From: Rickettsiales bacterium
Lineage (GTDB): Bacteria; Pseudomonadota; Alphaproteobacteria; Rickettsiales; SXRF01
NCBI GenBank assembly: GCA_025464625.1
Contig: JAOAUZ010000001.1
Coordinates: forward strand, 861,435-925,434
Direction of reading: 5' to 3'
DNA: 64,000 nucleotides
Shown in pieces: positions 46,049 through 56,380 of this stretch. The position numbers and the translations under genes are program-made. Position 1 is the stretch's first letter, and every line of letters starts with the position of its first letter. The notes beneath the pieces are model-generated. The model made no database searches. It was given only the letters and a program-made list of their open reading frames with translations, and was not told the origin of the DNA.

Positions 46049-46681
46049 TTATGGCAATTTGAGCAAGTGTAAAAATCGTTCGGCAGCAACTATTTCCTCT
46101 TGCATTTTTTTTGCTCTTGCTTCTGCTTCCGCGTCTCTGCCCCATTGTTCAGCTTGCGCCTCTTCTTCCAAGCGTGAAAGAACAAAGGCTTCCCGCGCAT
46201 CTAGATGGTTTTCACACACCGCTATAGCCAGAACAAGTGAGGAAAATCCTGATGATAATACACAAAATACCGAAAGTTGCCATTCATTAAGCGAGCGCAA
46301 ATAACGCTCCACCGCTTTGTGTAAAGCTGGTGACTGCTCCACAGGCATAACCCCGCTGGTGGTCTGCCATGACACATCAAACCGCGTCCCGCACCATTTT
46401 AGGACAGCACCCCATTTTTCTTCTTGCTGCTTTGCCAAAGCTTCCGAACCAGTCGCGCGATAGGTGAGCGTGTCGCTGTCCACATAGACCATCAGCACCT
46501 CGATTATATTTTCCTTAGAGGGCGCGATTTTATCAATCGCCGTGTAAGCCAATGCAGTTAGTGGCATAGTGTATTGGCTATATTTTTTACCTTCTTGCCA
46601 CTCCTTTTCTATTGCCTCTGTAAGCGCGGAATTAGGAAGAATAAATGGATTTTTAGCGGGTGTTTGTGTCGGTATGGTCAT
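46049..46681 (-). CDS. ATP12-family F1-ATPase assembly chaperone
   Basis: A 210-residue protein of the ATP12 family, which binds the F1 alpha subunit before assembly. The typical sequence features are NPFILPNSALTEAIEKEW, MPLTALAYTAIDKI, the SLNEWQLS helix, SSLVLAIAVCENHLDAREAFVLSRLEEEAQAEQWG and an ending DAEAEAR. The family is found in mitochondria and alphaproteobacteria, supporting the lineage call. Its usual neighbours rluC and crcB are on the same strand, with a foreign-looking gene between. Confidence 0.85.
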   Translation of the reverse strand: MTIPTQTPAKNPFILPNSALTEAIEKEWQEGKKYSQYTMPLTALAYTAIDKIAPSKENIIEVLMVYVDSDTLTYRATGSEALAKQQEEKWGAVLKWCGTRFDVSWQTTSGVMPVEQSPALHKAVERYLRSLNEWQLSVFCVLSSGFSSLVLAIAVCENHLDAREAFVLSRLEEEAQAEQWGRDAEAEARAKKMQEEIVAAERFLHLLKLP

Positions 46682-46723
46682 TTTATTTATCCAATTTATA
46701 TGTCTTGTATTTTTACATTCCGT

Positions 46724-47656
46724 TCAAATGAACGCTTTTTCCTTCAGAGACGAATTAAAACCGCTTAGAAGTTTAGCTTCTACCTGCTGGTGTTTATCTA
46801 AACGCTTGGAATATTCGTCATTGATATCTATAAGTTCACGCCACGTTATACTGTTTAATAAAATATATCGCGCTTTATCAATATTCTCATCAGTCAACAA
46901 GTGCCTACAATCCTTACCATTCTTCTGGCAGTAAGAAATTTCGCTACTAATTTCTGATTCTAAATTAATATTTTCATTTTTATCTCCAATAAACAAAAGC
47001 ATAAATTTTCCACCTTTGCGTATAAAATTTATCTCCTCTAGTTTTGTGTGCATAAAACAATATTTTAGAATCTGATCCTTGTTTTTCTTGCCACCAAGTT
47101 TTAATTCGTTTGCTATAAGAATATTTTTTTCAGAGTTATATGCAAGATTATCCATCTGCATCTGCCAAATACCGACAGAACAGTTAAATATACCACTATT
47201 ACCGTGCGTACTCCAAGATCCTATGCCTTGCAAATCAACAAATCTTGAATATAAAAAATTCAGATAATCATCACTGCACAGATTCAGAAATATATCAAAC
47301 TCCTTATTTAGATAATCCTCTGAAAAATATTTTTTTCTTCTTAATGCTTCATTAGCACTACAATAGCCAGATTTTGGTTTATCATATTTTTCTTTGCCCT
47401 CATTCTCTGATTGTAACCTCTCCAACATAGACTTTATAAACATTTCTTTCTCATCAATAGGCATAGCGCAAAAATCTGTAGAATTAGTTTGAGCTATAAT
47501 CATTTTCCAGAATTGTGCTTTAGAAACACCCAAAACCGATTTTGTGTCCCAAAGCAAATGCTCCACCATATTGGAGATTCCTGTTGTCCAAGAAATCTGT
47601 TCTGATAAAGAATTTATCGAACCAAAAATTTTTTTATATCTATCTGTCTTCTTCAC
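46724..47656 (-). CDS. Unrecognised protein with a possible PD-(D/E)XK nuclease motif
   Basis: A 310-residue protein that I do not recognise, with GTG start overlapping the rluC stop (GTGA). The best functional hint is MQMDNLAYNSEKNILIANELKLGGKKNKDQILKYC near residue 170-205: an Asp, then hydrophobic strand, then E-x-K, then Q and Y in a helix, the form of PD-(D/E)XK nucleases. The gene is more A+T-rich than its neighbours. It occupies the place between rluC and ATP12 where other alphaproteobacteria have a HAD hydrolase, as I recall. No methylase is adjacent. Confidence 0.55.
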   Translation of the reverse strand: MKKTDRYKKIFGSINSLSEQISWTTGISNMVEHLLWDTKSVLGVSKAQFWKMIIAQTNSTDFCAMPIDEKEMFIKSMLERLQSENEGKEKYDKPKSGYCSANEALRRKKYFSEDYLNKEFDIFLNLCSDDYLNFLYSRFVDLQGIGSWSTHGNSGIFNCSVGIWQMQMDNLAYNSEKNILIANELKLGGKKNKDQILKYCFMHTKLEEINFIRKGGKFMLLFIGDKNENINLESEISSEISYCQKNGKDCRHLLTDENIDKARYILLNSITWRELIDINDEYSKRLDKHQQVEAKLLSGFNSSLKEKAFI

Positions 47657-48603
47657 TTCCTCACCTCTATCCCCAGTGCCTTGAAGCTTTCTTTCATGTG
47701 TGGTGGCAGTGGTGCGGTGACATCGATTTTTTTGCCACTGCCAAAGGCAGGGATAACCACTCTGCGAGCGTGGAGGTGCAGCCCTTCTGCAATACCAACA
47801 TCACAATCCCACAATTCATCACCACCATATTTTTCATCACCCACTATTGGGCAGTTTATCGCCTGCATGTGTACGCGGAGCTGGTGGGTGCGCCCTGTCA
47901 GCGGTTTAAGCTCCATAAGGGCAAAACGGCGCGCCAGTGACTCCACCACACGATATTCGGTTTTAGCGTATTTGCCCTCTTCATCATCCACCGCCACCCG
48001 TTCATATGAGCTTTCACCATGCACCGCTTTAAGCAAACGATAATCTATCGTGCCAACAGCTTGCAACGGGCAGCCATGCGTAAGTGCGAGATAGGTTTTT
48101 TCAATATCTTTCCCCGCAAACATTTTAGAAAGCGCAGCCGCCGATTTGGTGTTGCGCGCCAGCACCAGCACTCCGCTAGTATCTCTATCTAACCTATGCA
48201 CTAATTTCGGGCGTTCCTTAGCGTCAAACATCAGCCCACCGAGCATATCATCCAAACTCTTTTTTATCTTAGTTCCGCCCTGCACTGGCAAACCAAAAGG
48301 CTTGTTGATGACTATAACATTTGCATCTTTATATAAAACCAAACTGCGGACAAATTCTGCGTCCTGCTCACTAGCCTGAGGCTTGGCTTTTACAAAAGAG
48401 ACATCCGCACCAAAATCAGGATAATTCAGCACCTGCCCTGCTATAATCCTATCTGATGATTTTGCTTTTTTGCCATCAAGACGCACTGCACCTTTACGCA
48501 GATATTTTTCCAGCATAGCATGTTGCAAATTGGGAAAATGCCGTTTGAACCAGCGGTCTAAACGAATATCGTTATCTTCATCAGAAACGGTTTGATTTAT
48601 CAT
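47653..48603 (-). CDS. rluC: Ribosomal large-subunit pseudouridine synthase, RluA/RluC family
   Basis: Makes pseudouridine in 23S rRNA. From the ATG at 48603, which overlaps the crcB stop (ATGA), it has 316 residues: N-terminal S4-like RNA-binding domain (RLDRWFKRHFPNL, RKGAVRLDGKKAK), then the catalytic domain with HRLDRDTSGVLVLAR containing the active Asp, and LTGRTHQLRVHM and PIVGDEKYGG. An upstream ATG at 48624 lies in crcB. Assignment to RluC rather than RluD is by the alphaproteobacterial context. Confidence 0.9.
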   Translation of the reverse strand: MINQTVSDEDNDIRLDRWFKRHFPNLQHAMLEKYLRKGAVRLDGKKAKSSDRIIAGQVLNYPDFGADVSFVKAKPQASEQDAEFVRSLVLYKDANVIVINKPFGLPVQGGTKIKKSLDDMLGGLMFDAKERPKLVHRLDRDTSGVLVLARNTKSAAALSKMFAGKDIEKTYLALTHGCPLQAVGTIDYRLLKAVHGESSYERVAVDDEEGKYAKTEYRVVESLARRFALMELKPLTGRTHQLRVHMQAINCPIVGDEKYGGDELWDCDVGIAEGLHLHARRVVIPAFGSGKKIDVTAPLPPHMKESFKALGIEVRK

Positions 48604-48986
48604 GCTATCGCCTTTACCAGCCATATTCCAGCGACGAGTGCAATAACTGAGAGGGTTACAGAACCAACTACATAAATTGATGCTTGGGTATATGCTCCGC
48701 GCTCAAATAAATAAAATACATCCAAGCTGAATGCAGAAAAAGTGGTGAAACCACCGAGTACACCAACGGCAAATAATAAATGCAAATCTTTTGAACGCTC
48801 AGGTAACATATTTGCCATCACGGCAATCCATACACCCATCAGGAATGAACCAAAAATATTGACTGCAAGCGTGCCGTAAGGAAATGAATCCGCGCTTAGG
48901 CGACCGATAAGTGACATAGCAATATAGCGTAGTGCCGAGCCAATCGCTCCGCCTATCATTACATAAATCAGTGATATTGCCTGCAT
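48600..48986 (-). CDS. crcB: Fluoride channel CrcB/FluC
   Basis: Small fluoride-exporting membrane channel that works as a dual-topology dimer. The 128 residues have four membrane segments and the motifs GGAIGSALRYIA, YGTLAVNIFGSFLMG (with the pore Asn) and GVLGGFTTFSAFSLD (with the Phe-box and Thr residues). No fluoride riboswitch is visible: the gap to the terminator upstream is only about 15 bases. It is coupled to rluC. Confidence 0.94.
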   Translation of the reverse strand: MQAISLIYVMIGGAIGSALRYIAMSLIGRLSADSFPYGTLAVNIFGSFLMGVWIAVMANMLPERSKDLHLLFAVGVLGGFTTFSAFSLDVFYLFERGAYTQASIYVVGSVTLSVIALVAGIWLVKAIA

Positions 48987-49001
48987 TTTTTACCCTATAA
49001 T

Positions 49002-49037
49002 AAAAAAGCAGCCTGAGATTACCAAAGGCTGCTTTTT
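49002..49037. terminator. Bidirectional intrinsic terminator after rplQ
   Basis: GCAGCCT (49008-49014) and AGGCTGC (49026-49032) form a perfect 7-bp stem with an 11-base loop. It is flanked by an A-run on the left and a T-run on the right, so it works in either direction. Read leftward it ends the ribosomal protein cluster before crcB. Confidence 0.9.
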
Positions 49038-49058
49038 CTATAACATTAATTACTAAAA

Positions 49059-49475
49059 CTATGCAGCAACTGCTTCTTCTTCAACCACAAGACCAGAGTC
49101 TTTTCCTTTAGCAGTTACGTCACGATCAACAAATTCAATAATCGCCATTGGCGCATTATCGCCATAGCGGAAACCAGCCTTAAGAACGCGTAGATAACCG
49201 CCCTGACGGGTTTTATAACGCTCGGCTATCGCTGAAAAAAGTTTATTGGTCAAATCACTATCATTCAGCATGGAAAGCACCTGACGGCGCGCATGTAAAT
49301 CACCGCGTTTAGCAAGCGTTACCAGTTTTTCAACGATAGGACGCAGATCCTTCGCCTTAGGCAAGGTGGTAGAAATCTGCTCGTGCTTAACCAAAGCAGC
49401 AGCAAGATTCGCAAACATCGACTTGCGATGTGCTGACTTACGACCTAACTTGCGACCTCTCATAGCGTGGCGCAT
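49059..49475 (-). CDS. rplQ: Ribosomal protein L17
   Basis: Large-subunit protein near the exit tunnel. The 138 residues begin [34 protein letters not shown], the L17 signature, and contain [29 protein letters not shown] short acidic tail follows. It is last gene of the cluster, 46 bases after rpoA, and is followed by the terminator at 49002-49037. Confidence 0.97.
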   Translation of the reverse strand: MRHAMRGRKLGRKSAHRKSMFANLAAALVKHEQISTTLPKAKDLRPIVEKLVTLAKRGDLHARRQVLSMLNDSDLTNKLFSAIAERYKTRQGGYLRVLKAGFRYGDNAPMAIIEFVDRDVTAKGKDSGLVVEEEAVAA

Positions 49476-49521
49476 AACATGTACTCCTCAGTTTTTTTAG
49501 AGCCTCAGCCCTAAATTTAGA

Positions 49522-50535
49522 TTAATATGGTTCTTCGTATTTACGAGCTAATTCTTCAATATTTTCAGGTGGCCAGCTTGGCACTTCCATGCCGAAACGG
49601 AGTCCGATTTTAGCAAGTTTTTCTTTAATTTCATTAAGTGACTTACGTCCAAAATTAGGTGTTTTCAACATTTCACCTTCAGTTTTTTGAACCAAATCAC
49701 CAACATAAATTATATTATCATTCTTCAGGCAGTTAGTAGCGCGCACTGAAAGCTCATCCAAATCATATACTTTCTTGAGCAGATATTGACTGAACGGCAG
49801 ATCTGGTTTTGCATCTTCCTTCTTCTCAATCTTCGATTCTTCGAAATTAATGAAAAGCTGCAATTGATCTTGTAAAATACGAGCAGCAAGAGCGACAGCA
49901 TCTTCAGCCGTAACAGAACCATCAGTTTCAATTGTCATAGATAACTTGTCGTAGTCGGTTATTTGACCAACGCGAGCATTTTCTACTTTGTATGAAACTT
50001 TTACAATTGGGCTAAACAACGCATCAACTGGAATCAGACCAATAGGCGCATCAGACGCACGTTGTGCGCGAACATAACCTTTACCAGTTTCAACAGTCAT
50101 TTCCATATTGAGTTTTGCACCTTTATCCAAAGTACAAATAACATGATCTTTATTGATAACTTCCACATCGCCAGAAACTTCAATAGCACCAGCCTTAACT
50201 TCACCTGGACCAGTTGCAGTAAGGGTAATACGTTTTTTCTCTGCTGTACCACATTTAAGGCGTAATTCTTTGATGTTTAAAATAACATCGGTTACATCTT
50301 CGCGCACACCTGGGATAGAAGAAAACTCATGCAGAACACCATCTATCTTCAAAGAGCTAACAGCAGCACCTTGCAATGACGACAGTAACACGCGACGCAG
50401 GGCGACACCAAGCGTATGCCCAAAACCACGCTCCAAAGGCTCTGCAACTACAGTTGCCTGAAAAGGATTGTTCTTCGAAGTCATGATATCTAATTTGGTT
50501 GGTTTAATCATGTCTTGCCAATTTTTTGCCAACAT
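49522..50535 (-). CDS. rpoA: RNA polymerase alpha subunit
   Basis: Assembles RNA polymerase and contacts activators. The 337 residues contain the N-terminal dimerisation domain ([23 protein letters not shown]) and the C-terminal DNA-binding domain ([49 protein letters not shown]). rpsD, which separates rpsK from rpoA in E. coli, is absent, as in other alphaproteobacteria. Confidence 0.98.
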   Translation of the reverse strand: MLAKNWQDMIKPTKLDIMTSKNNPFQATVVAEPLERGFGHTLGVALRRVLLSSLQGAAVSSLKIDGVLHEFSSIPGVREDVTDVILNIKELRLKCGTAEKKRITLTATGPGEVKAGAIEVSGDVEVINKDHVICTLDKGAKLNMEMTVETGKGYVRAQRASDAPIGLIPVDALFSPIVKVSYKVENARVGQITDYDKLSMTIETDGSVTAEDAVALAARILQDQLQLFINFEESKIEKKEDAKPDLPFSQYLLKKVYDLDELSVRATNCLKNDNIIYVGDLVQKTEGEMLKTPNFGRKSLNEIKEKLAKIGLRFGMEVPSWPPENIEELARKYEEPY

Positions 50536-50601
50536 TCTTTTTCTCCTAGTAATTTAGTGATAAGCAAATAAGTGATTATTGCTCTAAAATTATACCCTGA
50601 A

Positions 50602-51000
50602 TTATACCCTGCGACGTTTCGGTGGACGACAACCATTGTGCGGCACTGGGGTTATGTCCTTAATGGAGGTGACAGTAAACCCAACGGTCTGCAATGCACG
50701 CAGCGCAGACTCACGACCAGAGCCAGGACCTTTAACAACAACAGCCAATGTTTTCATACCATGCTCTTGTGCTTTGCGACCAGCATCTTCAGCAGTTACC
50801 TGAGCAGCATACGGCGTTGATTTGCGTGAACCTTTGAAACCATGATGCCCAGCAGACGACCACGACACGGTGTTACCCTGCATGTCAGTAATGGTAATGA
50901 TCGTATTGTTAAACGATGCGTTCACATGCGCCACACCAGTTGTAATGTTCTTGCGTTCACGCTTTTTAAGCCTTGCCGCACCTGCTTCTTTAGCTGCCAT
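50602..51000 (-). CDS. rpsK: Ribosomal protein S11
   Basis: Small-subunit platform protein. I use the ATG at 51000 (132 residues, [18 protein letters not shown]), with AAGAGA just upstream; the frame also opens at 51039. Core motifs are [44 protein letters not shown] and the C-terminal [18 protein letters not shown]. It is preceded by a palindromic repeat in the gap to rpsM. Confidence 0.97.
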   Translation of the reverse strand: MAAKEAGAARLKKRERKNITTGVAHVNASFNNTIITITDMQGNTVSWSSAGHHGFKGSRKSTPYAAQVTAEDAGRKAQEHGMKTLAVVVKGPGSGRESALRALQTVGFTVTSIKDITPVPHNGCRPPKRRRV

Positions 51001-51017
51001 TTTTATCTCTTTCTTTC

Positions 51018-51085
51018 TTTCATTTACCAAATCCCGCAACAGATGCGGGACAACAGGAATCTAAGTGGCAATGCCACTAAGATTT
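51018..51085. repeat. Palindromic repeat in the rpsM-rpsK gap
   Basis: TCCCGCA (51032-51038) and TGCGGGA (51044-51050) form a hairpin, followed by ACAGGAATCTAAG and a second palindrome AGTGGCA-TGCCACT (51064-51078). The ending ACAGGAATCTAAG also follows the hairpin in the secY-rplO gap (53591-53625), so they are copies of one family. Confidence 0.65.
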
Positions 51086-51089
51086 ACAG

Positions 51090-51467
51090 TTACTTAGTTG
51101 CAATCTTCTTACCAGCAATTGGTTTCGCCTTACCCTTACGAGTACGAGCATTAGTATGCGTACGCTGACCACGAACAGGTAATTTTTTACGGTGACGAAG
51201 ACCGCGATAGCAGCCCAAATCAACCAGACGCTTAATATTCATCGATATTTCACGGCGAAGATCACCTTCCACTGTGTAATCACGGTCAATAATTTCACGA
51301 ATACGAATAACTTCCGATTCTGCCATTTGATGAACGCGTTTTTCTGGCGGCAAACCTGCTTTTTCACAGATTTCCGCAGATTTAACACGACCAATGCCAT
51401 GTATATAAGTAAGCGCAATATCAAGACGCTTGCCTGAAGGAATATTTACACCAGCGATACGAGCCAC
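51090..51467 (-). CDS. rpsM: Ribosomal protein S13
   Basis: Small-subunit head protein contacting the P-site tRNA. Of 125 residues, [25 protein letters not shown] opens the protein, [27 protein letters not shown] is the conserved basic segment, and a Lys-rich tail ends it. It follows adk by about 100 bases; infA and rpmJ, sometimes found here, are absent. Confidence 0.97.
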   Translation of the reverse strand: MARIAGVNIPSGKRLDIALTYIHGIGRVKSAEICEKAGLPPEKRVHQMAESEVIRIREIIDRDYTVEGDLRREISMNIKRLVDLGCYRGLRHRKKLPVRGQRTHTNARTRKGKAKPIAGKKIATK

Positions 51468-51566
51468 AAAAACCCCAAAAAATAAATAGTTAAATGAATA
51501 AGTTACTAAAAAAATTGGTTAAGAGGAGGAAGGATAATAGGGAAATTATAACTTCCGTCAACAGTT

Positions 51567-52229
51567 TTATATATTTTTTTCCTTTGTTTTTAAAATATTA
51601 TCAATTTGCTGCGTAACGGCACCTATTTCTGCCATTCCATCAACAGATTTAAGTACCCCATGCTCCTTATAATAAGGCAGCAATGGAGCCGTCTGGCGGT
51701 GGTAGGCATCCAAGCGGGCAGAAACCGTTTCAGCTTTGTCATCAGCACGGCGGATAAACTCCGTTCCTCCGCACTCATCACATACATCTTTTTTACGAGT
51801 TTGCTTAAAGCTATCGTGATAGCCAGCACCACATTTTGCACAGGAAAAACGACCTGCGATGCGCTCTGTGAGCTGCCGATCATCAACCTGTATTTCAATA
51901 ACAAAATCAATGCGTTTATTTTCTTTTTTAAGCATGATATCAAGTGCTTCAGCCTGCCCCAAAGTGCGGGGGAATCCATCAAGGATAAACCCACCCCTAC
52001 AATCGTCCTGCTGGATGCGATCATGGATTAAATTTACAACCAGATCATCAGGAACAAGACCACCGCTTGCCATTATATCTTTAGCTATTTTTCCCAGTTC
52101 ACTGCCAGAAGCAACAGCTGCCCTAAGCATGTCGCCAGTAGAAAGTTTTGCAACTCCGAGCCTGTTTTGGAGATGTTGTGCTTGTGTTCCTTTACCCGCA
52201 CCTGGAGGACCTAATAAAATCAAATTCAT
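51567..52229 (-). CDS. adk: Adenylate kinase with zinc-type lid
   Basis: Interconverts ATP, ADP and AMP. The 220 residues start with the P-loop [23 protein letters not shown] and the AMP-binding [12 protein letters not shown] follow. The lid contains four cysteines, [10 protein letters not shown] and CDECGG, consistent with zinc binding, a form found in many Gram-positives and some proteobacteria. It overlaps secY by four bases, in the usual place. Confidence 0.97.
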   Translation of the reverse strand: MNLILLGPPGAGKGTQAQHLQNRLGVAKLSTGDMLRAAVASGSELGKIAKDIMASGGLVPDDLVVNLIHDRIQQDDCRGGFILDGFPRTLGQAEALDIMLKKENKRIDFVIEIQVDDRQLTERIAGRFSCAKCGAGYHDSFKQTRKKDVCDECGGTEFIRRADDKAETVSARLDAYHRQTAPLLPYYKEHGVLKSVDGMAEIGAVTQQIDNILKTKEKNI

Positions 52230-53554
52230 TTTATTTTGCCCTTCAAACGAGCTTTTTTGATTAGACCTTCATATTGGTGAGCAAATAGATGTGACTGCAC
52301 CTGAGTTACAAAATCAATAACCACATTGACAACAATCAGTAGACCAGTGCCACCAAGCTGGAATGGAATAGCGTATTTAGCCACAAATATTTCTGGCATA
52401 ACGCAGACCAGCGACATATAAACCGCGCCAACCGCAGTTAGACGAGTTAGTATAAAATCAAGATAATCAGCCGTCTGCTGACCAGGGCGAACACCAGCAA
52501 TAAACCCGCCGTTTTTCTTCAGATTGTCAGCTGTCTCATTTGGGTTAAATACCACCGATGTATAGAAAAAGCTAAAAAATATTATTAAAGCAACATAAGC
52601 TACAATGTATAATGGCTGCCCATGCGCCAGATAGCTGCTGATAGTTTGCAATACACCAGCTTCACCAGCATTAAAACTAGCAATGGTAAGCGGAAACAGT
52701 AATAACGAGCTGGCAAAAATAGGCGGAATAACACCAGCAGTGTTAAGTTTAAGCGGCATGTGGTTGCTTTCTTTAGCACCCATTTGCCTTCTTGGATATT
52801 GAATGATAACCCGTCTCTGCGCCCGTTCAACAAAAACAATTAGTGCAATCAACGCCAGAACAATAAAAATAATTAGAAAAAGAAATGGTGTTGAGATAAC
52901 GTTGGTACGACCAAGCTCTAATGTTTGACTAAGAGCGCCTGGCAAACCAGCAACTATACCTGAGAAAATAATAAGAGAAATACCGTTACCAATTCCTCGC
53001 GCGGTAATTTGCTCACCAAGCCACATCAAAAACATTGTTCCACCGACTAAAGTCACGGTAGCCGTAAAACGGAAAAACATACCTGGGTCAATAACTGCTG
53101 AACCCTTTGCACCAGTCATCCCCTCCAAACCAACTGCAATACCGTATCCCTGCAAAGCAGCGAGTAGCACCGTACCATAACGCGTATATTGATTGATCTT
53201 TCTGCGCCCAGCATCACCCTCTTTTTTTAGAGCAGCTAGCGATGGAACAGCAAAAGATAAAATCTGCATTATAATAGAAGAGGAAATATAGGGCATCACC
53301 GCAAGCGCAAGAATCGACATGCGTGATAAACCGCCACCTGAAAGCATGTTAAACATGCCGAGAACACCACCGCCATGTTTCTGGAAAATCTCAGCCAAGA
53401 TATGCGGGTCAATGCCTGGTACAGGGATATAAGTACCAATACGGTAAACAGTGAGTGCAAGCAACACAAACCACAAACGCTGCTTAAGCTCCGTAGCGCG
53501 TGAGAATGTACTAAAATTCATACTACTAGCAAGGCGTTCTGCGGCAGAGGTCAT
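52226..53554 (-). CDS. secY: Protein translocase subunit SecY
   Basis: Channel-forming subunit of the Sec translocase. The 442 residues predict ten membrane helices. The N-terminal [31 protein letters not shown] and the plug region near GMFNMLSGG are conserved, as are [15 protein letters not shown] and [18 protein letters not shown]. It is placed between rplO and adk. Confidence 0.97.
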   Translation of the reverse strand: MTSAAERLASSMNFSTFSRATELKQRLWFVLLALTVYRIGTYIPVPGIDPHILAEIFQKHGGGVLGMFNMLSGGGLSRMSILALAVMPYISSSIIMQILSFAVPSLAALKKEGDAGRRKINQYTRYGTVLLAALQGYGIAVGLEGMTGAKGSAVIDPGMFFRFTATVTLVGGTMFLMWLGEQITARGIGNGISLIIFSGIVAGLPGALSQTLELGRTNVISTPFLFLIIFIVLALIALIVFVERAQRRVIIQYPRRQMGAKESNHMPLKLNTAGVIPPIFASSLLLFPLTIASFNAGEAGVLQTISSYLAHGQPLYIVAYVALIIFFSFFYTSVVFNPNETADNLKKNGGFIAGVRPGQQTADYLDFILTRLTAVGAVYMSLVCVMPEIFVAKYAIPFQLGGTGLLIVVNVVIDFVTQVQSHLFAHQYEGLIKKARLKGKIK

Positions 53555-53584
53555 AATCTTATAAATTCCGTTACTTAATTACAT

Positions 53585-53625
53585 ACTAAGATCCCCGCCT
53601 TCGCGGGGATGACAGGAATCTAAGC
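53585..53625. repeat. Palindromic repeat in the secY-rplO gap
   Basis: ATCCCCGC (53591-53598), CTTC, GCGGGGAT (53603-53610) is a perfect 8-bp hairpin, followed by GACAGGAATCTAAG. It sits between the rplO stop and secY. A related copy is in the rpsM-rpsK gap. It could slow or weaken transcription into secY. Confidence 0.7.
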
Positions 53626-54093
53626 AGCAGAGCTGCCAAGATTTACCGTCACTTTTCCACCAGCTTTTTCAACTGCCGCTTTCGCTGTAGCCGATGCAAA
53701 ATGCACATCTAAAGTAACCTTGGCGGTGATAGTACCTTTAGCCAGCAACTTCACTTCTGTAGCAGCTTTACGCACTAATCTTGCATCTTTCAATACATCA
53801 ATATTTATAGATTTTTTTGCATCAAGAACCCCAGCATCAACAGCCTTTTGGATAGCACCAAGATTAACTGTTTCATATTCATGACGTGTATAGTTATTGA
53901 ATCCACGCTTTGGCAAACGGCGATGAATAGGTGTTTGACCACCTTCAAAACCATTGATACGCACACCAGTACGCGCAGTTTGACCTTTACCGCCACGACC
54001 AGAGGTTTTACCCTTGCCAGAACCGATACCACGACCAACACGCATTTTGCGATGTTTAGCACCCTTATTATCTTGTAATTCATTTAATTGCAT
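53620..54093 (-). CDS. rplO: Ribosomal protein L15
   Basis: Large-subunit assembly protein. Its 157 residues begin [38 protein letters not shown], the L15 glycine-rich N-terminus, followed by [20 protein letters not shown]. It is preceded by rpmD at 26 bases. The stop lies at the edge of a palindromic repeat, so the last few residues may be repeat-derived. Confidence 0.96.
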   Translation of the reverse strand: MQLNELQDNKGAKHRKMRVGRGIGSGKGKTSGRGGKGQTARTGVRINGFEGGQTPIHRRLPKRGFNNYTRHEYETVNLGAIQKAVDAGVLDAKKSINIDVLKDARLVRKAATEVKLLAKGTITAKVTLDVHFASATAKAAVEKAGGKVTVNLGSSAA

Positions 54094-54119
54094 TTTGATT
54101 ATCCTAGAACAATTGTATG

Positions 54120-54425
54120 TTAGTTAGCTGACTCAACCTTGAGCAAGTGGCGAACTTTATAAATCATACCACGCACCGATGGTGTATCTTCAAGAACGCG
54201 TGACTTATGACGCTTATTAAGACCAAGACCAATAAGAGTTGCCTCTTGATCAGAGCGACGACCGATAGAACCAATCATCTGGGTAACTTTAACTTTACCA
54301 GCAGCACTCTTGGTTTCAGCTTTTTTTCCAGCAGCAGCTTTAGGCGATCTGGAGACAGCATCAACCTTTATTTCTTTTTTTGCAGAATCTTTAGCTGGAG
54401 CTTTTGTTTTTGCTTCAGTTGCCAT
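54120..54425 (-). CDS. rpmD: Ribosomal protein L30 with an N-terminal extension
   Basis: The L30 core is residues 44-101 ([45 protein letters not shown]). A 43-residue Lys/Ala/Ser-rich leader precedes it; ordinary L30 is about 60 residues. No internal start is obvious at the core, and an ATG with a normal spacing to rpsE begins the long form, so I keep it. L5 here also has an N-terminal extension. Confidence 0.92.
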   Translation of the reverse strand: MATEAKTKAPAKDSAKKEIKVDAVSRSPKAAAGKKAETKSAAGKVKVTQMIGSIGRRSDQEATLIGLGLNKRHKSRVLEDTPSVRGMIYKVRHLLKVESAN

Positions 54426-54430
54426 ATAAT

Positions 54431-55012
54431 TTATTCCTTAGATTTTGTATCAGTTTTTGCAGAGTCAGTTGCTTTACCTTCGCGGCGATCAACTATCTCA
54501 CCTACCGCTTTGCCCCTTTTTGCAGCAATAGCACGCGGAGATTTCATTCCCTCAAGTGCATCAAAAGTTGCCTTAAGCATGTTATGCGGATTAGATGTGC
54601 CAACAGATTTAGCAACAACATCCTGAATACCAAGTGCCTCAAACACAGCGCGCATTGGACCGCCAGCAATGATACCAGTACCAACTGGCGCAGTGCGTAT
54701 TATAACTTTACCAGCACCAAAACGACCGTATAGATCATGATGCACAGTGCGGCCCTCACGCAAAGGTATCCGCATCATAGACTTCTTTGCTGTCTCAAGA
54801 GCTTTACGCATTGCATCAGAAACTTCTTTCGCCTTGCCAGAACCGTAACCAACGCGACCTTTTCCGTCGCCCACAACAACAAGCGCAGCAAAACCAAAGC
54901 GACGACCACCTTTTACCACTTTAGCAACGCGATTAATCGATACTAATTTATCGATCAAGTCACTGCCTTCTTCGCGACCACTTTTCTTTTCATTGCGTTC
55001 TGGACGTGCCAT
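54431..55012 (-). CDS. rpsE: Ribosomal protein S5
   Basis: Small-subunit accuracy protein. Among 193 residues, [42 protein letters not shown] is the S5 N-terminal domain and [19 protein letters not shown] the C-terminal domain. The last 25 residues are an additional polar tail. It is followed after five bases by rpmD. Confidence 0.97.
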   Translation of the reverse strand: MARPERNEKKSGREEGSDLIDKLVSINRVAKVVKGGRRFGFAALVVVGDGKGRVGYGSGKAKEVSDAMRKALETAKKSMMRIPLREGRTVHHDLYGRFGAGKVIIRTAPVGTGIIAGGPMRAVFEALGIQDVVAKSVGTSNPHNMLKATFDALEGMKSPRAIAAKRGKAVGEIVDRREGKATDSAKTDTKSKE

Positions 55013-55046
55013 ATTTTATTCCCAACTCTATTAAATACTATTTTAC

Positions 55047-55418
55047 TTAGAAAGATAAACCAGCTTCACGCGCTGCGTCAGCAAGTGCTTTAACGCGACC
55101 ATGAAACAAATAACCACCACGATCAAACACAACTTCTTTTACATTTGCCTTTTTAGCACGTTGAGCAATCAAAGAACCAATTACTTTCGCAGCCTCAATT
55201 GTAGAAGTTGATTTAACCTTGCCCTTCACATCTGCATCAAGAGATGAAGCTGAAGCCAAAGTTGCGCCTTTGCTATCATCAATCAACTGAGCATAAATAT
55301 GCTTACCAGAACGGAATACTGAAAGGCGAACACGATCATTCGTTTGCCTACGGATAGCAGAACGAACCCTCTGTTTACGGCGTTCAAACAACGCTTTTGA
55401 TTTAACGGCCTGAGACAT
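55047..55418 (-). CDS. rplR: Ribosomal protein L18
   Basis: Binds 5S rRNA with L5 and L25. Its 123 residues include [39 protein letters not shown] and the ending [26 protein letters not shown]. The start overlaps the rplF stop by one base (TAATG). Confidence 0.97.
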   Translation of the reverse strand: MSQAVKSKALFERRKQRVRSAIRRQTNDRVRLSVFRSGKHIYAQLIDDSKGATLASASSLDADVKGKVKSTSTIEAAKVIGSLIAQRAKKANVKEVVFDRGGYLFHGRVKALADAAREAGLSF

Positions 55419-55954
55419 TATTTCTTCTTCCCTTCTTTCTGACGTACATATTCACCTTCATAGCGAACACCTTTACCTTTATATGGTTCTGGTTTACGCA
55501 GGCTACGAATTTCAGCAGCCACCTGACCAACTAATTTTTTATCAAAACCAGATATTGTAATAGATGTCGGTTTTTCACAAACGATGCTGATGCCAGCAGG
55601 AATTGCAAATTTTATTTCATGACTGAAACCAAGGGCAAGAGTTAGATAGTTCTTATCTGCTGCTGCGCGGAAACCAACACCTTGAATTTCAAGGCGGGTA
55701 ACAAAACCTTTGGAAACTCCTTCAACCATGTTGTTCACTTGATTACGAGTAGTTCCCCACATCGCACGCGAACGCTTATCTTCCTTGTCTACTGGCAGAA
55801 CAATTACTTTGCCAGCATCGACTTTCACAGTAACCTCTGGAGCCAATTTAGCTTTCAGTTCACCCTTGCCACCTTTAACAGCAATCTCCCCAGAATTCAC
55901 TGTCACAGTGACACCTGATGGTATTGCAACTGGTTGTTTACCTACACGAGACAT
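55418..55954 (-). CDS. rplF: Ribosomal protein L6
   Basis: Large-subunit protein near the factor-binding site. The 178 residues begin [19 protein letters not shown] and hold two similar domains; the C-terminal signature is [36 protein letters not shown]. It is 20 bases after rpsH. Confidence 0.97.
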   Translation of the reverse strand: MSRVGKQPVAIPSGVTVTVNSGEIAVKGGKGELKAKLAPEVTVKVDAGKVIVLPVDKEDKRSRAMWGTTRNQVNNMVEGVSKGFVTRLEIQGVGFRAAADKNYLTLALGFSHEIKFAIPAGISIVCEKPTSITISGFDKKLVGQVAAEIRSLRKPEPYKGKGVRYEGEYVRQKEGKKK

Positions 55955-55974
55955 TTTATAACTTTCCTAACTAA

Positions 55975-56370
55975 CTAAAATACTGAACAAAGCACTTCAC
56001 CGCCAACATTGGCTTGGCGAGCTTCAAAATCCGACATCACACCTTTTGAGGTGGAGAGAATAGCGATACCCAAGCCATTAAAGAATTTTGGCAATTTAGA
56101 AATTTCACAATAAACACGACGACCAGGTTTAGAAATGCAGGTTATTTCTTTGATAACCCGTTCACCATCATGATATTTGAGCTCAATATCAAACTCTGCC
56201 TTACCATCATTTTCAACACGATTGTAATCAGCAATAAAACCTTCGTTCTTTAAAACTTCAAGCACATTACCAAGCAAATTAGTTGCCTGACAACGAACGC
56301 GCGCAAGACGGGCAGATTGACCATTACGAATCAAAGACAACATATCAGCAAGACGATAATTCATCGACAT
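55975..56370 (-). CDS. rpsH: Ribosomal protein S8
   Basis: Primary 16S rRNA binder, and translational repressor of the spc operon in E. coli. Its 131 residues contain the ADMLSLIRNGQSARLARV start and the C-terminal GLGIAILSTSKGVMSDFEARQANVGGEVLCSVF. Ten bases after rpsN. Confidence 0.97.
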   Translation of the reverse strand: MSMNYRLADMLSLIRNGQSARLARVRCQATNLLGNVLEVLKNEGFIADYNRVENDGKAEFDIELKYHDGERVIKEITCISKPGRRVYCEISKLPKFFNGLGIAILSTSKGVMSDFEARQANVGGEVLCSVF

Positions 56371-56380
56371 ATTTATTCTC

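Noticed and set aside
48960..49058. Possible fluoride riboswitch before crcB
   Set aside because: The space between the terminator and the crcB start is about 15 bases, too short, and the gene seems to be read past the terminator or from an adjacent promoter.
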